Below the pieces are notes generated by a model. It saw nothing but the letters and a program-made list of their open reading frames with translations. It was not told the DNA's origin and made no database searches. From NCBI GenBank assembly GCA_021014325.1, contig CM037472.1:10540001-10604000 (forward strand): 64,000 nucleotides of DNA, given 5' to 3'. This document shows positions 46,010-59,500 of this stretch, piece after piece. The DNA comes from Plazaster borealis. Taxonomy: Eukaryota; Echinodermata; Asteroidea; Forcipulatida; Labidiasteridae. Every line of letters begins with the position of its first letter. The first letter of the stretch is position 1. A program made the position numbers and the translations under genes.

Positions 46010-46200
46010 AGAGCTGCCAACATTTGCAGCTTGCAATCAGGAAGTTTTTGAACAACAATCAGAGAGATATTTTTACAATCCACATAATGGGGAACAAGTT
46101 TCCATAATCGGGGAGATTTTCGAATTTGTTCACCACAACATGGAATGATTGGTGTATTTCCAGGGAGCCTTGTGCAGAATCAGAGAGAGTTGGCAGCTCT
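46010..46200. mobile_element. MITE with AGAGCTGCCAAC termini
   Basis: AGAGCTGCCAACATTTGCAG at the left and GAGAGTTGGCAGCTCT at the right. Second copy of the element at 20858-21051. Confidence 0.9.
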
Positions 46201-46407
46201 GTTTACAGACTCAGTGCATCACCAGAAATACCAAACTACAGGTTGGACACAATGTGGACTATTTCTTTCTCCCTTTGGTGACAGTTTTACTTCTTTCAAG
46301 GAAAAACTGAAGGCTCAAAGAGTGTTCGAGTAAATCCTGAAATCAGGAAAAATTCTGATAAATGACACGCCTTGTATGCATGATAAGCTTGAATTCTTGG
46401 ACTTGCC

Positions 46408-46746
46408 TTAAAGGCATCAAACACGTTTGGTAATGACTATGAAAATTAATGGCAATAAAAACTTACTTGGTAAGAAGTACAGCAGCTTTGGATAGTATAA
46501 TGCATTTTGAGAAACTTTTCACTTTGAAGTTCTGCGGTTATGGAAAAATATATCACTTCTTATCCCAACAACTTTGAATCTGAGAAGCATTACTGCAGTA
46601 ACGCTTCTCAGATTGTGTATTCCAATTGCAGATTATTCTTCCTGCGTGGACAAACCGCTCCAGAATTTCGGCAATATCTCAAAAACGCTACCACCTTTTG
46701 AAATGAAATTTTCACAGGTTAATTACCAAACGTATACAATCCCTTA
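46408..46746 (+). mobile_element. MITE family A copy adjoining a family B copy
   Basis: A full family A element with the GCATTACTGCAGTAACGC hairpin. Its right TTAA is shared with the next element. Confidence 0.9.
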
Positions 46747-47117
46747 AAGGCACTGAACACGTTTGGTAATTGTCAAAGACCAGTGTTCTCACTTGGTGTA
46801 TCCCAACATATGCATAAAATAACAAGCCTGTGAAAATTTGGGCTCAATTGGTCATCGAAGTTGCAAGAAAATGATGAAAGAAAAAACACCCTTTTTGTAC
46901 AAATTTGTGTGCTTTCAGATAGGAATAAAAACTTCTTGCAAGAAGTTGTTATTATTTTAGTGAGAAATTACCTCTTTCTCAGAAACTACGTTACTTCAGA
47001 GGGAGTCGTTTCTCACAATGTTTTATACTATCAACAGCTCTCCGTTGCTTGTTACCAAGTAAGTTTGTATGCTAATATATATTTTGAGTAATTACCAAAC
47101 GTGTACAGTGCCTTTAA
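46744..47117 (+). mobile_element. MITE family B copy, just downstream of the TRIP11 stop
   Basis: TTAAAGGCACTGAACACGTT to CGTGTACAGTGCCTTTAA, with AACTTCTTGCAAGAAGTT as a perfect internal palindrome. It ends 84 bp from the TRIP11 stop codon. Confidence 0.92.
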
Positions 47118-47200
47118 AAGGCTATTTTTTTTGTGGATACAACATTTTTGCACTGGTATAACAATTTAAGACTCTGTATTACCATAAATTTGTGGGATCG

Positions 47201-47548
47201 CTATTGCAGGATATCCGACAGCCCCGAGCTTCTATTTCCTGGGGAGCTTCTACCCGACGCTGCCTCACCGATGAAGATTGGCGCAATAGTTGGAACGGCC
47301 GGCATGCTGGACTTCGGGGCCAGCATAGGCTTCATCAGCTGGTGATGGGGTTCACCGGATCCACTCCTGGGCTCTGGGTGGTGCATGAATGGGGAGTATT
47401 GGGGCACGGGGGCCGAGAACGGGTTGAACGCTTGATGACCGCGGGGGCTCCTCGGTTTCTCGCTGGTCATCTCTTCAAGGGGCAGGCGCATCTTGGGCGT
47501 TGGCGTGGACTCATGTTCCAGGAACTTGACAAACTGCTCCGAGAAGGA
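47201..47548 (-). CDS. TRIP11: TRIP11 terminal exon and stop
   Basis: It begins SFSEQFVKFLEHES, matching SFSELFVKFLETES of human TRIP11. It continues Pro/Ser-rich with FNPFSAPVP and HQLMKPML (human VNPFLAPRS, HLLLKPIS) and ends SSGLSDILQ. Acceptor AAACAG, 115 codons plus TAG-type stop position at 47201. Confidence 0.95.
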   Translation of the reverse strand, partial: SFSEQFVKFLEHESTPTPKMRLPLEEMTSEKPRSPRGHQAFNPFSAPVPQYSPFMHHPEPRSGSGEPHHQLMKPMLAPKSSMPAVPTIAPIFIGEAASGRSSPGNRSSGLSDILQ

Positions 47549-50500
47549 CTGTTTTATCGGAATCAGAAAATCAAAGTTAATCATTCAATCTCATCAGGCT
47601 AAACTGAGTATTTTTTGTGTCAGCAATCATTTCAGCCAGAGCTCCCATTCTGATTTCAGAAATCATCTTTTTCATCGAGCCGGTAGTCAATATGTGGCGT
47701 GTCGCCAGGCACACAGAGAAAGGAACATGCAAATCCTGTCAAAATACTTCTAATCCACACTTTAGCATGTTGGGTTAATAAACTTTGAACTTCAAGGACA
47801 AAAAAAACTAGAAAGAAGCGTCCTTTCGAGGTGGCCAGTATTTGTACAGCTGCAGCGTCATAGCGTATGAAAATAAGGCCATATCCGATTTGGCGGCTAC
47901 AGCTACGGCTAGGACTGTTACTAAGAGTGTTGCTAAGGACGTCCGATACTTCAACGCATGATGACGCAGAAATCTAGCTGTAGCCGCCAAATCGGACACG
48001 GCCTCACTAGACTACCACTACTCATACACTTAGATTCATAGACTGGTTGCCAGTCCTTTGGAGTTTGAATGTATTAATGAATATGATTATGCAGACCAAG
48101 AACAACAGACCATTGAAAAGACCCTTCCCATGAAATATGTAAATTGCATATTGTGCGTGCGCACTAACGGTACTGGTTGGCAAAATGAGAGAACAACGCG
48201 CCTTTTTGTATGGAGTTGATGGTGGTGTGACGCACATGTGTTTGAGTTTGAACGCTACAAACGAAGTGTGGACCTGAGAACTAAAGAGGTCCACATAATG
48301 TAGGGACTTGAAACACTATGTGGACTTACACATGTCCACACAGTGTTTTTTTACAGTGTTGAAGAATAAGATTTTCCTTAAGTGTAACAAAGGAATGTCC
48401 ACAGAGTGACTGCAACACAGAGCTGGGTGCGTCTGCCTAGTGCACAGCTCTTTGGCATTTGCCAACCAATAGTGTCTGTCCACATGCGTGAATGTAATTA
48501 GCATAATTTCATGGGAAAGGCTAATTGATTACTTACATTTTCCATCTTTGATCTGCGTGGAGTCGAGGGAGGGGTACTTGACGGCGTTCCCCTTCCCCAT
48601 ATTCCTGACAGCCACCCTCCTTGATTCTCTTTGACACCGACCTGTAACAAACATACCAGTGAAATAGCTGATCGATCAATACTTGAAATGTCATTCAGTT
48701 CAAGAGAAGTGTGAGCAGGTAGCTTCTCTCCCAATATGTGGGTTTGTGCTAAAGTGCCTAGGCGTATCATGGCCGAGCGGATAAGAGCACCGGACTCAAG
48801 CTCTGGTGTTTCTGATCAGCAGAGTGTGGGTTCGAGTTCCTGTCGTGACACTTGTGCTTAAGCAAGACACTTAACCATTATTGCTGCGTCCTTCGAATGG
48901 GACGTAAAGCCGTTGGTCCCGTGTGTTGTGTAATGCACATAAAAGAACCCAGTGCACATATCGAAAAGAGAAGGGATTCGCCCCGGTGTTCCTGGTTTGA
49001 TTGGCTGCATATTGCGCCACAGCACCTTGTAAACCATTACATGGTGCTATGTAAAGGAGTAGGTCTCATACTTACGTAGCCCCACATACCTTGCAGGAAA
49101 ATACTGAATGTTGAAGCGCTATATAAGAAGCCACTATCACTCAGTCTCCTTCTTTCTCACACCCTCTCTCCTATCCTTCCTGCTCCCCCCACCTACACCT
49201 GTTCTTCTTGTGGCTTTGCCCTTAACCATTTGTCTCCCCCTTCAATAAAGAACTGTACTTGACGCTTCATACATTTTTTAAAACTTGCTTTTCAATACCT
49301 TTAGTTTTTTTTTACATTTTGAGTGCGTTTCGGTCCTACTATTTTCTTTGCATGTCTTAAAAAACTTTGTATCTGATGCATATATCGAATACCATCAAAA
49401 TGTTTGTTTGTGGTCACACTGGGTCTCATCTTATGATTTGCTTGCACACAGCTGCATGATTCCACTCTTTCCTCTACACACACATGCACAAAAGTGTTAG
49501 AGCATCAGTGATTATGCATTCAATTTAAAGGGACAGGTTGCCTTGAATCGAGCGAGTTGGTCTATGAAAAGCGTTTGTAACCGTTTGTTATAAAGTGCAT
49601 ATGGTTAGAAAGATGTTTTAAAAGTAGAATACAATGATCCAAACAAATATGTCTCGAAATTGACGTGGTTTTTCTTTTTCATAGACCAACTCGCCCGATC
49701 CAAGGCAACGTGTCCCTATTTAAGCATTCTATAATGCACAGAAGAAAAAAAAAAGCAATGAAAAAGAAAAAAGAAAATTTGACTTTAACAGGATTTGAAT
49801 GAAGATATTGACAAAATAGGGAGCCGCCAACTGGGGCTATATAGCTCAATTGGTACGTGAATCTGAATGTAACTCTAGTCATTTTTTTCTTTGTTCATCC
49901 AAAATGGATTTATTTGTACGCAGTAAGTTTCCCTTGTGGTTTTATTACTTGACAAAACAAATACTTACCACCTCCAGCTCATCTGAAGAGAAGTTCAGCA
50001 CATTGCCGATAAGCTTGAGGACCTCGGAGCGCTTCTTCTGAGGGGCATGGAAGTAACCGAGGACTAAGTTCTTCATTAGCGGTCTGGTGAGTAAAACAGA
50101 TAAGGAATAACTGGTGAGTTTATGGTGAAAATGTCATCAAATTTATTGTGTGTTTTTTTGTAAAACAAACCGAATAATATTATTTAAATTTGTAAGGAAA
50201 TTTTGAGCATTTGTTTTGGTTTATTTTGATTTTGGCAAATCTTAATAAGTAATTCTGTAGCAAAGAAAATTCATGCAGTGACGAATGCCAGGACTTGGCA
50301 CTAAACCTTTTAAAAAAACACTTTTCTTTGGGGGTGTTTCAGAAAAGAAAAAAAATATCTTGTACTGCCTCAGAGTTTTATGGCCGAGAGGTCTAGAGTA
50401 CCAGACTCAAGCTCTGGTGTTTCGGATCAGCAGAATGAGTGTTCAAGTCCCAGTCTTCACACTTGTGTCCTTAAGCGAGACACTTAACCACTATTGTTTT

Positions 50501-53500
50501 GTCCTTCGGTTGGGACGTAAAGCCGCAGGTCCCGTGTTGTGTAAAGCACGTGAAAAAAAAAGCCCAATACACTTATCATTAACATAAGCGAGTTGCCCAG
50601 TGTTTTGGGGAATGGTTGGCTGCAGATTGCACTGCAGCATTTTGTAAACCCTTATAAGGTGCTATAATGGGTCTCATAATTAAAACATAGCTCTGCATAC
50701 CTGTCACAAAAATAATGAGCCCTTTGAGGCGTCCGTCGAATCTGATTAAGCGCTGTATAAGAACTGCGTATTATTATTGTTGTTATTATTGTAAATAATC
50801 GCAACTGTGGATGATCTCCTTAGGTATTTTATTAGCGCTATTTTTGTTAATTTCTTTTTATGAGATTTCTCCTAACATCACAAGGCCAGACGGCCACTTC
50901 AAGGTGAGGACTACACTTAACTGATTTGGGCTGTCGACCCAAATCGACTGTCACCAGGGGCACGTTGCCACCTACTCCTGGAGCTGAAACAAGGTTCCCC
51001 CTTTACAGTCCCTAAGGATGTAGGCATGGGTATCACCCACTAGGAGCCTGGCTGGTAGAGCAGAATGCACCACCTTCCCATCTTTTAACGAAGCAATTAT
51101 GGTCAAGTGCCTTGCTCAAGGGCACAAGTGTCGTGACCGGGTATCGAACCCACACTCTGCTGCTGACAACACCAGAGCTTGGGTCCGGTGAACAAGACCG
51201 CTCGGCCACCACACGCCACAAAATTGATTAGTGAGAATGATGACACTTACTTGTCGACTTTACTGTCCTTGGCGTTCCCAAACTCTTCAAACCTCGCCTC
51301 GTACTGATGAAGAAGATCCTCCTTCTTGAACACTGAAATACAAACAAGAGTTTAAAGGGATTGTATACGTTTGGTAATTGGAACCCACTACTTGTTTCGA
51401 TCCTATATAGTTGTAGATGTTTACCATAAAACAAACCTGTGACAATTTCATTTCAAAAGGTGATAGCGTTTTTGAGATATTGCTGAAAAAATCTGGAGCG
51501 GTTAAGTCCACGCAGGGAGAATAATCTGCAATTGGAATACACAATCTGAGAAACGTTACTGTTAGTAACGCTTCTCAGATTCAAATTTTGGGGGATAAAA
51601 AGTGATATCTTTTTCCATAACCGCAGTACTTCAAAGTGAAAAGTTTCTCAAAATGCATCATACTATTCAAAGCTGCTGTACTTCTTACCAAGTAAGTTTT
51701 TATTGCCATTAATTTTCAGAGTCATTACCAAACGTATACAGACCCTTTAATAGATTTAGTATCAAAATAGCGTGTCATGGCTGAGTGGTCTAGAGCATCC
51801 AACTTAAGTTCTGGTGGCCGAGTCATCAAAGTGTGGATAAAAATCCCAGTCTTGACACAATTTATTATTGCTTCTCATCACCAAGGAGTAAAAGGGTACC
51901 TTCGAGGGTAGAGATTGTTGATGTGAATGATTAGCAACCTGCGCGCCGATTTGGCTGCAGGTGCTGCATACTCCTAAGGAGTTGAGATGGTTTTATGACT
52001 GTTTAAGGCCCATTCAACAGGGATAGTAATATTGTAAGGTGCCTTGATTACAATGGTTCCAATAGATGCCTCCTGGAACGATGAAATTGATCAATCTAAT
52101 TCAAAGAATATACATATCCGATTGTTAGGAAAGTCCTTTCCTGCCTCATTTCATTTCATTTCATTTCTTTTCACTTAATAATTCTTGTTGTGAAGCCAAG
52201 GACTCTCAGAAAAGCGAACTTAATCACTATACTAGCCAAGAACCCCATGGAAAGAAGACAAAGAAGGAAGTTTCAGTTTTAGATTGAAAACCCCAGAGAA
52301 TTATTCCCCAGGGAAAAACCCATGCAATCAGGTAGGGACTGAAAACCCAATCCACATATAGTGCCCCCCATGGGGTCCCAGAGGTGGAAGGCGAGGAAAG
52401 ACACCACTACGCCAACCTGAACGCACTATGTTTTATAATAAAGGTGCACAAAATGTTCTTACGTTCTTCTCGGAGTTTGACAGCCACTTCCTCCTTCCTG
52501 TCCAGCTGCTCACTGAGTCTTGATGCGGCATCCAAAGCCTCCGTCGTTGCGGCCAGACGCTCCTGGAACAATGGAATTAATCAATCAATCCATACATCTA
52601 ATTAAAAGAATCTACATATCCGACTGTTAGGAAAGTTCTTTCCATGCCTTTGTTGCCAACCCTTGGGTTTTCCATCTAAACTTGTTAAAAAATACCAAAA
52701 ATATTCTTAGAAAAGTTCACTGTGGAGTCCCGGACTTTCTGATTTTGTTTCACCCTCTTGATTTTTCTGTAACTCCACAGGGATCTAACAGCCCCATGCA
52801 GCTAGCACACATTTTGAGATCGCTTGATCTCCTCTGCTTTCTTTCAGAGATAAGCAGTCTTTAACCCTTTAGAGACCATTCATGTCTGTATAATCATCAC
52901 CACACGCCCAGACATTGCTAATCTTGTTGATTTTTCGACTTTGTTATTTTCAGGAAAAATGTCAGGAAAATGATTAAGAAACAGAAATAATATGGGTCTG
53001 TGGTAGAAATGTAGATTCTTTATTAATTAATATGGGAAACATTGGAAAGTGTTTATTCGGTACATTACCTTTTCTTTGACCTCTTACTCTTGCTCTTGTT
53101 TGAGCATAAGTAGGTCAAATATTGCGACCATTTGCAGCCAATTTTTGGTACAAGACGCTTGTGAATGCTATAGTCACTAAAGGGTTAATTAAGTGTTTTT
53201 TCAGGCATGATATTTGGCTCTTGTCCAACAAATTCTACAAAGACTGAGTACAAAGACTGACCTACTACATACGGTAAAGGTTTTTGTTGATTTTTCTGAG
53301 TGCAAAAATAACTAAATCAGAAATTAGATTAAAGTAGGAAGAATATCATGCCTTTCAAGTGAGGTTTGCGGTGACACCATGGGCATGAATGTCTAGTGAG
53401 TAGTGGTGGTTCTGAGAAGAACTGGTGGCTTGACAACTCGATGTTTTCAATCAGTATTCTCTGATCGTCTTCAGGAGTATGATCCGAGCATACTGATTGA

Positions 53501-56500
53501 AACGTTGAGTTGTCAAACCATCAATTCTTCTCAGAACCACCACTACTTACTAGAGATTTATTGCACATGGGGTCACCCCAACCCTCACTTGATTGTACTC
53601 CCACCATGCAAAGTTTCAAATCCTTCTTATCACGACTTTCCTAAAATGTGTTTTTCCTAAAATTGCACTAACTTGTAACTCCACATTCTGCTTGAAGAGT
53701 TGTCCTGCCACTTGGTCCTTCTCATCAGCTCGTTGTTTGTACCTCTCCACATCGGCCGCAATCTCGGCCTCTTTTTCTGTTCGGTTCATACAAAAATATT
53801 TGATGCTACTAAGATTCATGATTGACATTGCATCGTCTGATCTGGGTTTCACAAATTCGCAAGTTAATGACATCCTGTGTTCAAGATCTATCAACGTAGT
53901 CAAAATGTTGCTTATGAGGACAGTAGCTAGTCGCTAGGCACAACAATTATGCTTACCAGAATAAGGTAACCAGCCAAAAATACCATCCATATGTACAGTC
54001 TGTGACTGGTATCCTGCTTAAATTTGCTTAGCAGAAAAATGTCTGCTGAGCAGCTCTATGAAATTGGGCTCAGGCGTTAACAGTATTAAAGAGTACTTTT
54101 AGTGAATAGCGAAGTTAAAAAACAGTTTCTTGCACAGAATCTGTAAAAGTAGAACCCATACAGGGTTTGTCCTTTCACTTTCTCAGTGACTGGCCAGCAG
54201 GACCAGTCAGTCATTTCAATAGTCCGCCAGCTTTTCCACTGGTCGAGTTTGAAACCACCCAAGCAGCCAGAGCAAGCAGTGGTTTTACACATAGCTTTCG
54301 GAAGCAATGAACTAGCCAGCCGGACCACTTGGAGAGAATTCTTACTGGTCCTCAGAATTTTTAACCAGCATTTGGCCAGCAAACCACTGTAAGAAAGAAC
54401 GCTGCCATTTAACAAATTCACTAGTTATTCACTATAGTATAGCGACGTCAAAGTTAGCACATTTCTTGTTTAGTATGATTAGAACCCCACTGAATGTCCC
54501 AAAGCAGGACCCTCTCTGTCCAGACCTACCTTGTGTGAATTGCTCCAGGACCAGCTGGAGGTTGGCGAGGGATGTACTGTACTGCTGTACCTGCTCCTGG
54601 GCCTCTCCTAGCTGCAGTAGAGCCTGGTCTTTCTGGTTCGTGGCCGAGTGTAGCTGATCTAGGAGACTCTCTATCTGACTGCTTGCCTCCTTACTATAAA
54701 TCAAATAATATTAATGTGTTAGACCCCTCACAGCGCCTTCCACTATTAATAATACTGTTCATCGGGCCCTAAGCATTCCTGAAACCATCTAAACTCCTTA
54801 GGAGTATGCAGTACCGGCAGCCAAATGGGTGCACAGGTTGCTGATCATTCACATCAACAATCTCTACCCTCACAGTTACTCCTGGATGGTGAGAAGCAGT
54901 TATAGTTTACAGACACTAGGAGGGTTGACTGTGTACTGTGTGGATGCATTCACCACATGATATCATACTTCAGACTGGTATAGTTCATCTATCATTCCAA
55001 TCCACAGTGGATGATATTGAGTGGTCAGACAGTAGGAGGGTTGACTGTGTACTGTGTAGATGCATTCACAACAAGGTATCATATCGCAGCCTGGCATTGT
55101 TCGTCAATCATTCCAATCCTCAGTGGACGATATTGAATGGTCAGACAGTAGGAAGGTTGTCTGTGTACTGTGTTAGATGTATTCAACACATGATATCATA
55201 TTGCAGGCTGTCCTAATTTACCTATCATTCAAAACCACAGCGGATGGTATTTTCTGGTCAAACAGAAGGAGGATTTACTACATATTATGCATTCACAACA
55301 TGATATCATATTGCAGGCTGGCCTAATTTATGTATCATTCCAAACCACAGCGATGATATTAAACGGTCGGACAGTAGGAGGGTTAATGAAATTTTACAAA
55401 TGAACTAGACACCAGGGCCCAATTTCATAGAGCTGCTTATTAAGCAGAAAATCTTGCTTAAAAATTGTCTGCTAAGCAGAAATGAGCAGTTTACCAGTCA
55501 CAAATTGTACATGTGACATGGTAGTTTGGCTGGTAACCTTATTCTGGTAAGCATAATTTTGTTGTGCTTAGCTACTTTTTGTGCTTAAGCAGCTCTATGA
55601 AATTGGGCCCTGGTACTTGATAAATCAATACCTTGCGCTATGTACAGCCGATGAGCTGGTCCTAGCAGCATCTTCAGCCTGGACCAGCCTGTTCCTCAGC
55701 TCCTTCTCTCTCTCCTCAGCTTGGAGGGCTTCTCGGGTGTATCCTTCCTCCACCTCTAAGAGATGACCACGAAGACGCTCCACCTCTCTCATAAGCCGCT
55801 GCTCTCGCTCCTGACTGCCATGAACCTGAATTAGAATATAACTCAGTTAGATGATTTGACATCACTATACTACTGAGGGAAATCTTTCGTTCAATATGAG
55901 CGAATCTCATAAAAGTGCAACCGCAAAAAACCCAAAAAATATGTTTAAAATGCACTCTACTGACATAAGTTTAGATGATTATCTTACCAACTTTATGGGT
56001 TTTGCATGGTGAGGTATCAATGTATATTCAGTTTGCGGTAACACCATGTGTATATATCTACTTTGCTGTGTAGATTTGTTCTTGAGAACTTGTCTTGCTA
56101 TTTATTCTACTGCTGCGGAGTAGATTTAAGAATTCGGGAGACTGTTTAGTTCTGAAAAGAACTGTCCTGCTTATTAACTACTACCTGGGCGGAAATCGGT
56201 AGGACATCGGCTGGGACACTACTTTCGCTTAGAAGACTTCTTGTTATTAACTTAACTGCCGTGGAGTGAGTTCTAATTGGTCTCAACGTTTCGACTAGCT
56301 TGCTCTAGTCATCGTCAGGACAACGCCTGAACAACTTTAGGTACAGCCAAGTCCTACGGACAATTCGTCGTGTTAGACAAGCTTGTTTCAGACAAGCTTG
56401 GTAAACAAGCTCAAGCTGCCTGAAAAACTCCAGGATGTATGTACAAAACCAATGGCGTGAGATTTGACCTTTTTGCATGGAACCTGTCAAGCCTTGTCAA

Positions 56501-59500
56501 TTCTTCGACATCAGGGCATTTTCCCCAAATTGAGTTCTGACCTTGTTGAATTGACAGGTGATAACCTTCTTCAATAGATGTAATCATTGCATCGGGATGA
56601 AGAATTTTAATTGTTTTGTTACCCTTCACGGATGTGTCATAAGCACTGTAAACTCTACCTTTCCCGAAGTCCTGCTGGCAAAAAAAATCCACAGGCATAC
56701 TACTTAAGTGAGATTTGAACCCACAACCCCTGCCTTTCTAGAGCAGAGGTCTAACCAAAAGAACACCGAGCTTGCCCGGTGACAAGAGGCAAGTTTGAGT
56801 CCTTCATAATTAGCAGGGGGTATCGCAAATAATTTCATTGATAACAAAAGTGAAATTCCATCCAGAGCTGCATACTGTACAGAGAGCATGTTATACTAAC
56901 CTCCATTTGTTGAGCCTGTAGGTCGGCCTGGTGGCGCTGCAATGCCAGCAGGGCTTGATCTCTCTCCTGCTGAAACATCAACGCCTGATTCTGCATCGCT
57001 TCCGTCTCGCCAAGCAGTCGCTGTAGCTCGCCGGCAGTACCCACTTCCCTCTCCTGCACCAGCCTGGTCAGCGTGGTGTTCTTCTCTCTCAGAGCACCAA
57101 TCTCAAACTCCTTCTCCCGAACCTGGGTCGCGAGTCGGTTGCTCATGTCCTGCAGCGTCCTGTTCTCGCCGTCCTTGTTGTGCACCGCATGCTGCAGTCC
57201 TTGGTTATCAGACTTCAGTGTCTGTATCTCCGACTGGAAGCCCTGTAGCTGTACGTTCAACGTCTGGTTTTGATTTTTGAGACTGTGAAGCTCGACGTCT
57301 TTGGCCTTGGTGTCGTTGGTGAGCGTTTGCAGTTGATGGTTCTTCAGCTGCAGGGCAGCATCTCGTTGGAGGAGAGACTGGTTTTGGAGGTCCACCTGCT
57401 GCCGGAGAGAGGCAAGCTCTTCCATTCTGTGATACAGTTCCTCCTCTTTTGATTTTATGGCGCTGTCTTTTTTGGACATGGATTTGGCTTGGACATCGAG
57501 CTGCTCTTTCAGCTGAGTAATCCCAGTTTCTTCAACAGAAAAAGTTTCTTCATTTTGTGGCGGTGCCGTTTGGACAAGGGCTACTTCTGCTTTAACCACT
57601 CCTTCAATTTCCACTGGTTTGGATGAAGCTTGGGAAGTTTTCTGAAGTGCATCAATTTTTGATTTTAAGTAAGTGATTTTCTCGTCTTTGGTTCTCAGCA
57701 AGGCATTTAAGTGTTCATTCTCTTGGTACCCGTGTGATGTCCTCGCACCTTCTTGATTCTGTTGATCAAGTTTACTTAAGCTTTCATTCAGGTCCGACAA
57801 TTGGTTCTCTAGATCTAGCACCGACTGGTTCCTTTCCTCCAGCTGTTTCTGGAATTTGGCGATCGACGAGTCTCTGTGTTCCACCTCGACCGTAAGTTGG
57901 CTTAAGGACCTCTCCTTGTCGTCCAGGTCAGCGTAGATAATGTTGTACTTCTGCTGAAGCTCTGCCTGCTTGTGTGTCTCTCCGTTGACCACTCCAACCA
58001 GCCTCTGCACCTCCTCATAATACGTCACGCTCTCATGATGCTTCTGGTGGATGCTGACGACGAGTTGGTCGCGCTCTTCCTTCAGCATCTTGTTCTCTTT
58101 CTGCATTTCTTCCTTCTCCGATAGCACCCTGGAGATGTCAGAACTGTTGTTCGGAGCAGTCGACTGCAGAACTTGCAACAGTGATTCGCTCTTCTGTTTG
58201 AGCGCCTCGATTTCCAAGTCCTTGTCTTGGATGAGGCGGGACAACTTCTGAAGGGCCTGTTTCTGCATGTCATTCTGAGGTTCGTCGCTGTGACGCTTGA
58301 TCTCCTTGTTGTCTTCCTGGACCTTGTCGAGGGCGAGCTTCTGAGCAGAGATAACCTTCACTAAGCGGTGGACCTCATTCTTCTGGTTGCTGCACTCCCT
58401 AGTCTTCTCGTTCAAGACTGACATCATTTGACTGCGCTCCGCCTCATAGGTACGAACTTGCATCTGAAGCTTGTGTAGATCAACGAGCATTGTATTTCCC
58501 ATCACAGCATGAGATTTATCTCCAAGAAGCTTGGTCAGGGACTGGTTGCTCTCCTTCAAAAGTTTGATCTCCTTCTCCTTCTCCTGTAAAACGTTCTCAA
58601 GGTGCTTCTCGTTGTCACTAAGGGAAGACTGCGCGATTGTGTCCAGCATTTGGTCATGATTGGACTGCATGGGTTCAATATTGGCACTCAGGAGTTCAGG
58701 CACTTTTGTTACCTTCACATTCTCTTCGATGACCCCATTCTCTCTGTCCTGAAATGGTGTCCTGTTTTCCTGGGGGTTTGTTGCTCTTTTCAACTGCTCG
58801 AGATTTTCAATCAGCTTGGCGATTTGGGTGTCCTTCTGTTTGACGACAAAGTTGTGCTCTGCCTTCATTTCGCCCATGTTCCGCTGCCGTGAGTCCAGCT
58901 CCTGTCTGATCTTCTCCACTTTGTCACTGAGCAAAGACAACTCTGTATTTTTCTCATTCAGTTCTTTAGTGAATTCGCCTTCTTGATGTTTCCTGTGATC
59001 TTCAACATCAGCAACGTTTTTGCTTAGATCAAGAATCTGGGCATCTTTTTCCCTGAGCAAAGCACTCTTAGTTTCCACTGTTCTTTCCACTTCTGCCTTG
59101 CTGAGGGCAATCTGACGTTGCGACTCTTGTAGGTTTCCACTAACACCCTCGAGATTGGCAGTTTTATCTTTGAGTTCACTTTTCAGAGCAATAACCTCCG
59201 ACTCCAGATTTAAAATCTTTACAAGGGATGCTTCTACTTCCGTTTCTTGACGGGTGGATTTTTCTTCAAGTCTGGCTAGGGCGTCTTGCTTCTCAGCAAC
59301 AACTCCCTGCAAGGATGAAACCTCCTCATCTTTGTTCGCCAACATCTCCTGTAGGTCATGGACTTCACCTTCTAGCTCAGTGATAACCTCAAGCGTCTTA
59401 GTCTCCACATCACTACGTTCCAGTTGTTCCTTAAAATCCTGTTGAAGTTTCTCAAGTTCTCTTGAGAGTGAAGCATTCTTAGCAGTAGCTTTTTCAAGTT

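Noticed and set aside
56284..56325. Minus-strand CUGACGA...CUAGUC-GAAA arrangement resembling a hammerhead ribozyme core
   Set aside because: There is an extra nucleotide between CUGANGA and stem II, and no stem III partner with a NUH cleavage site on either side.
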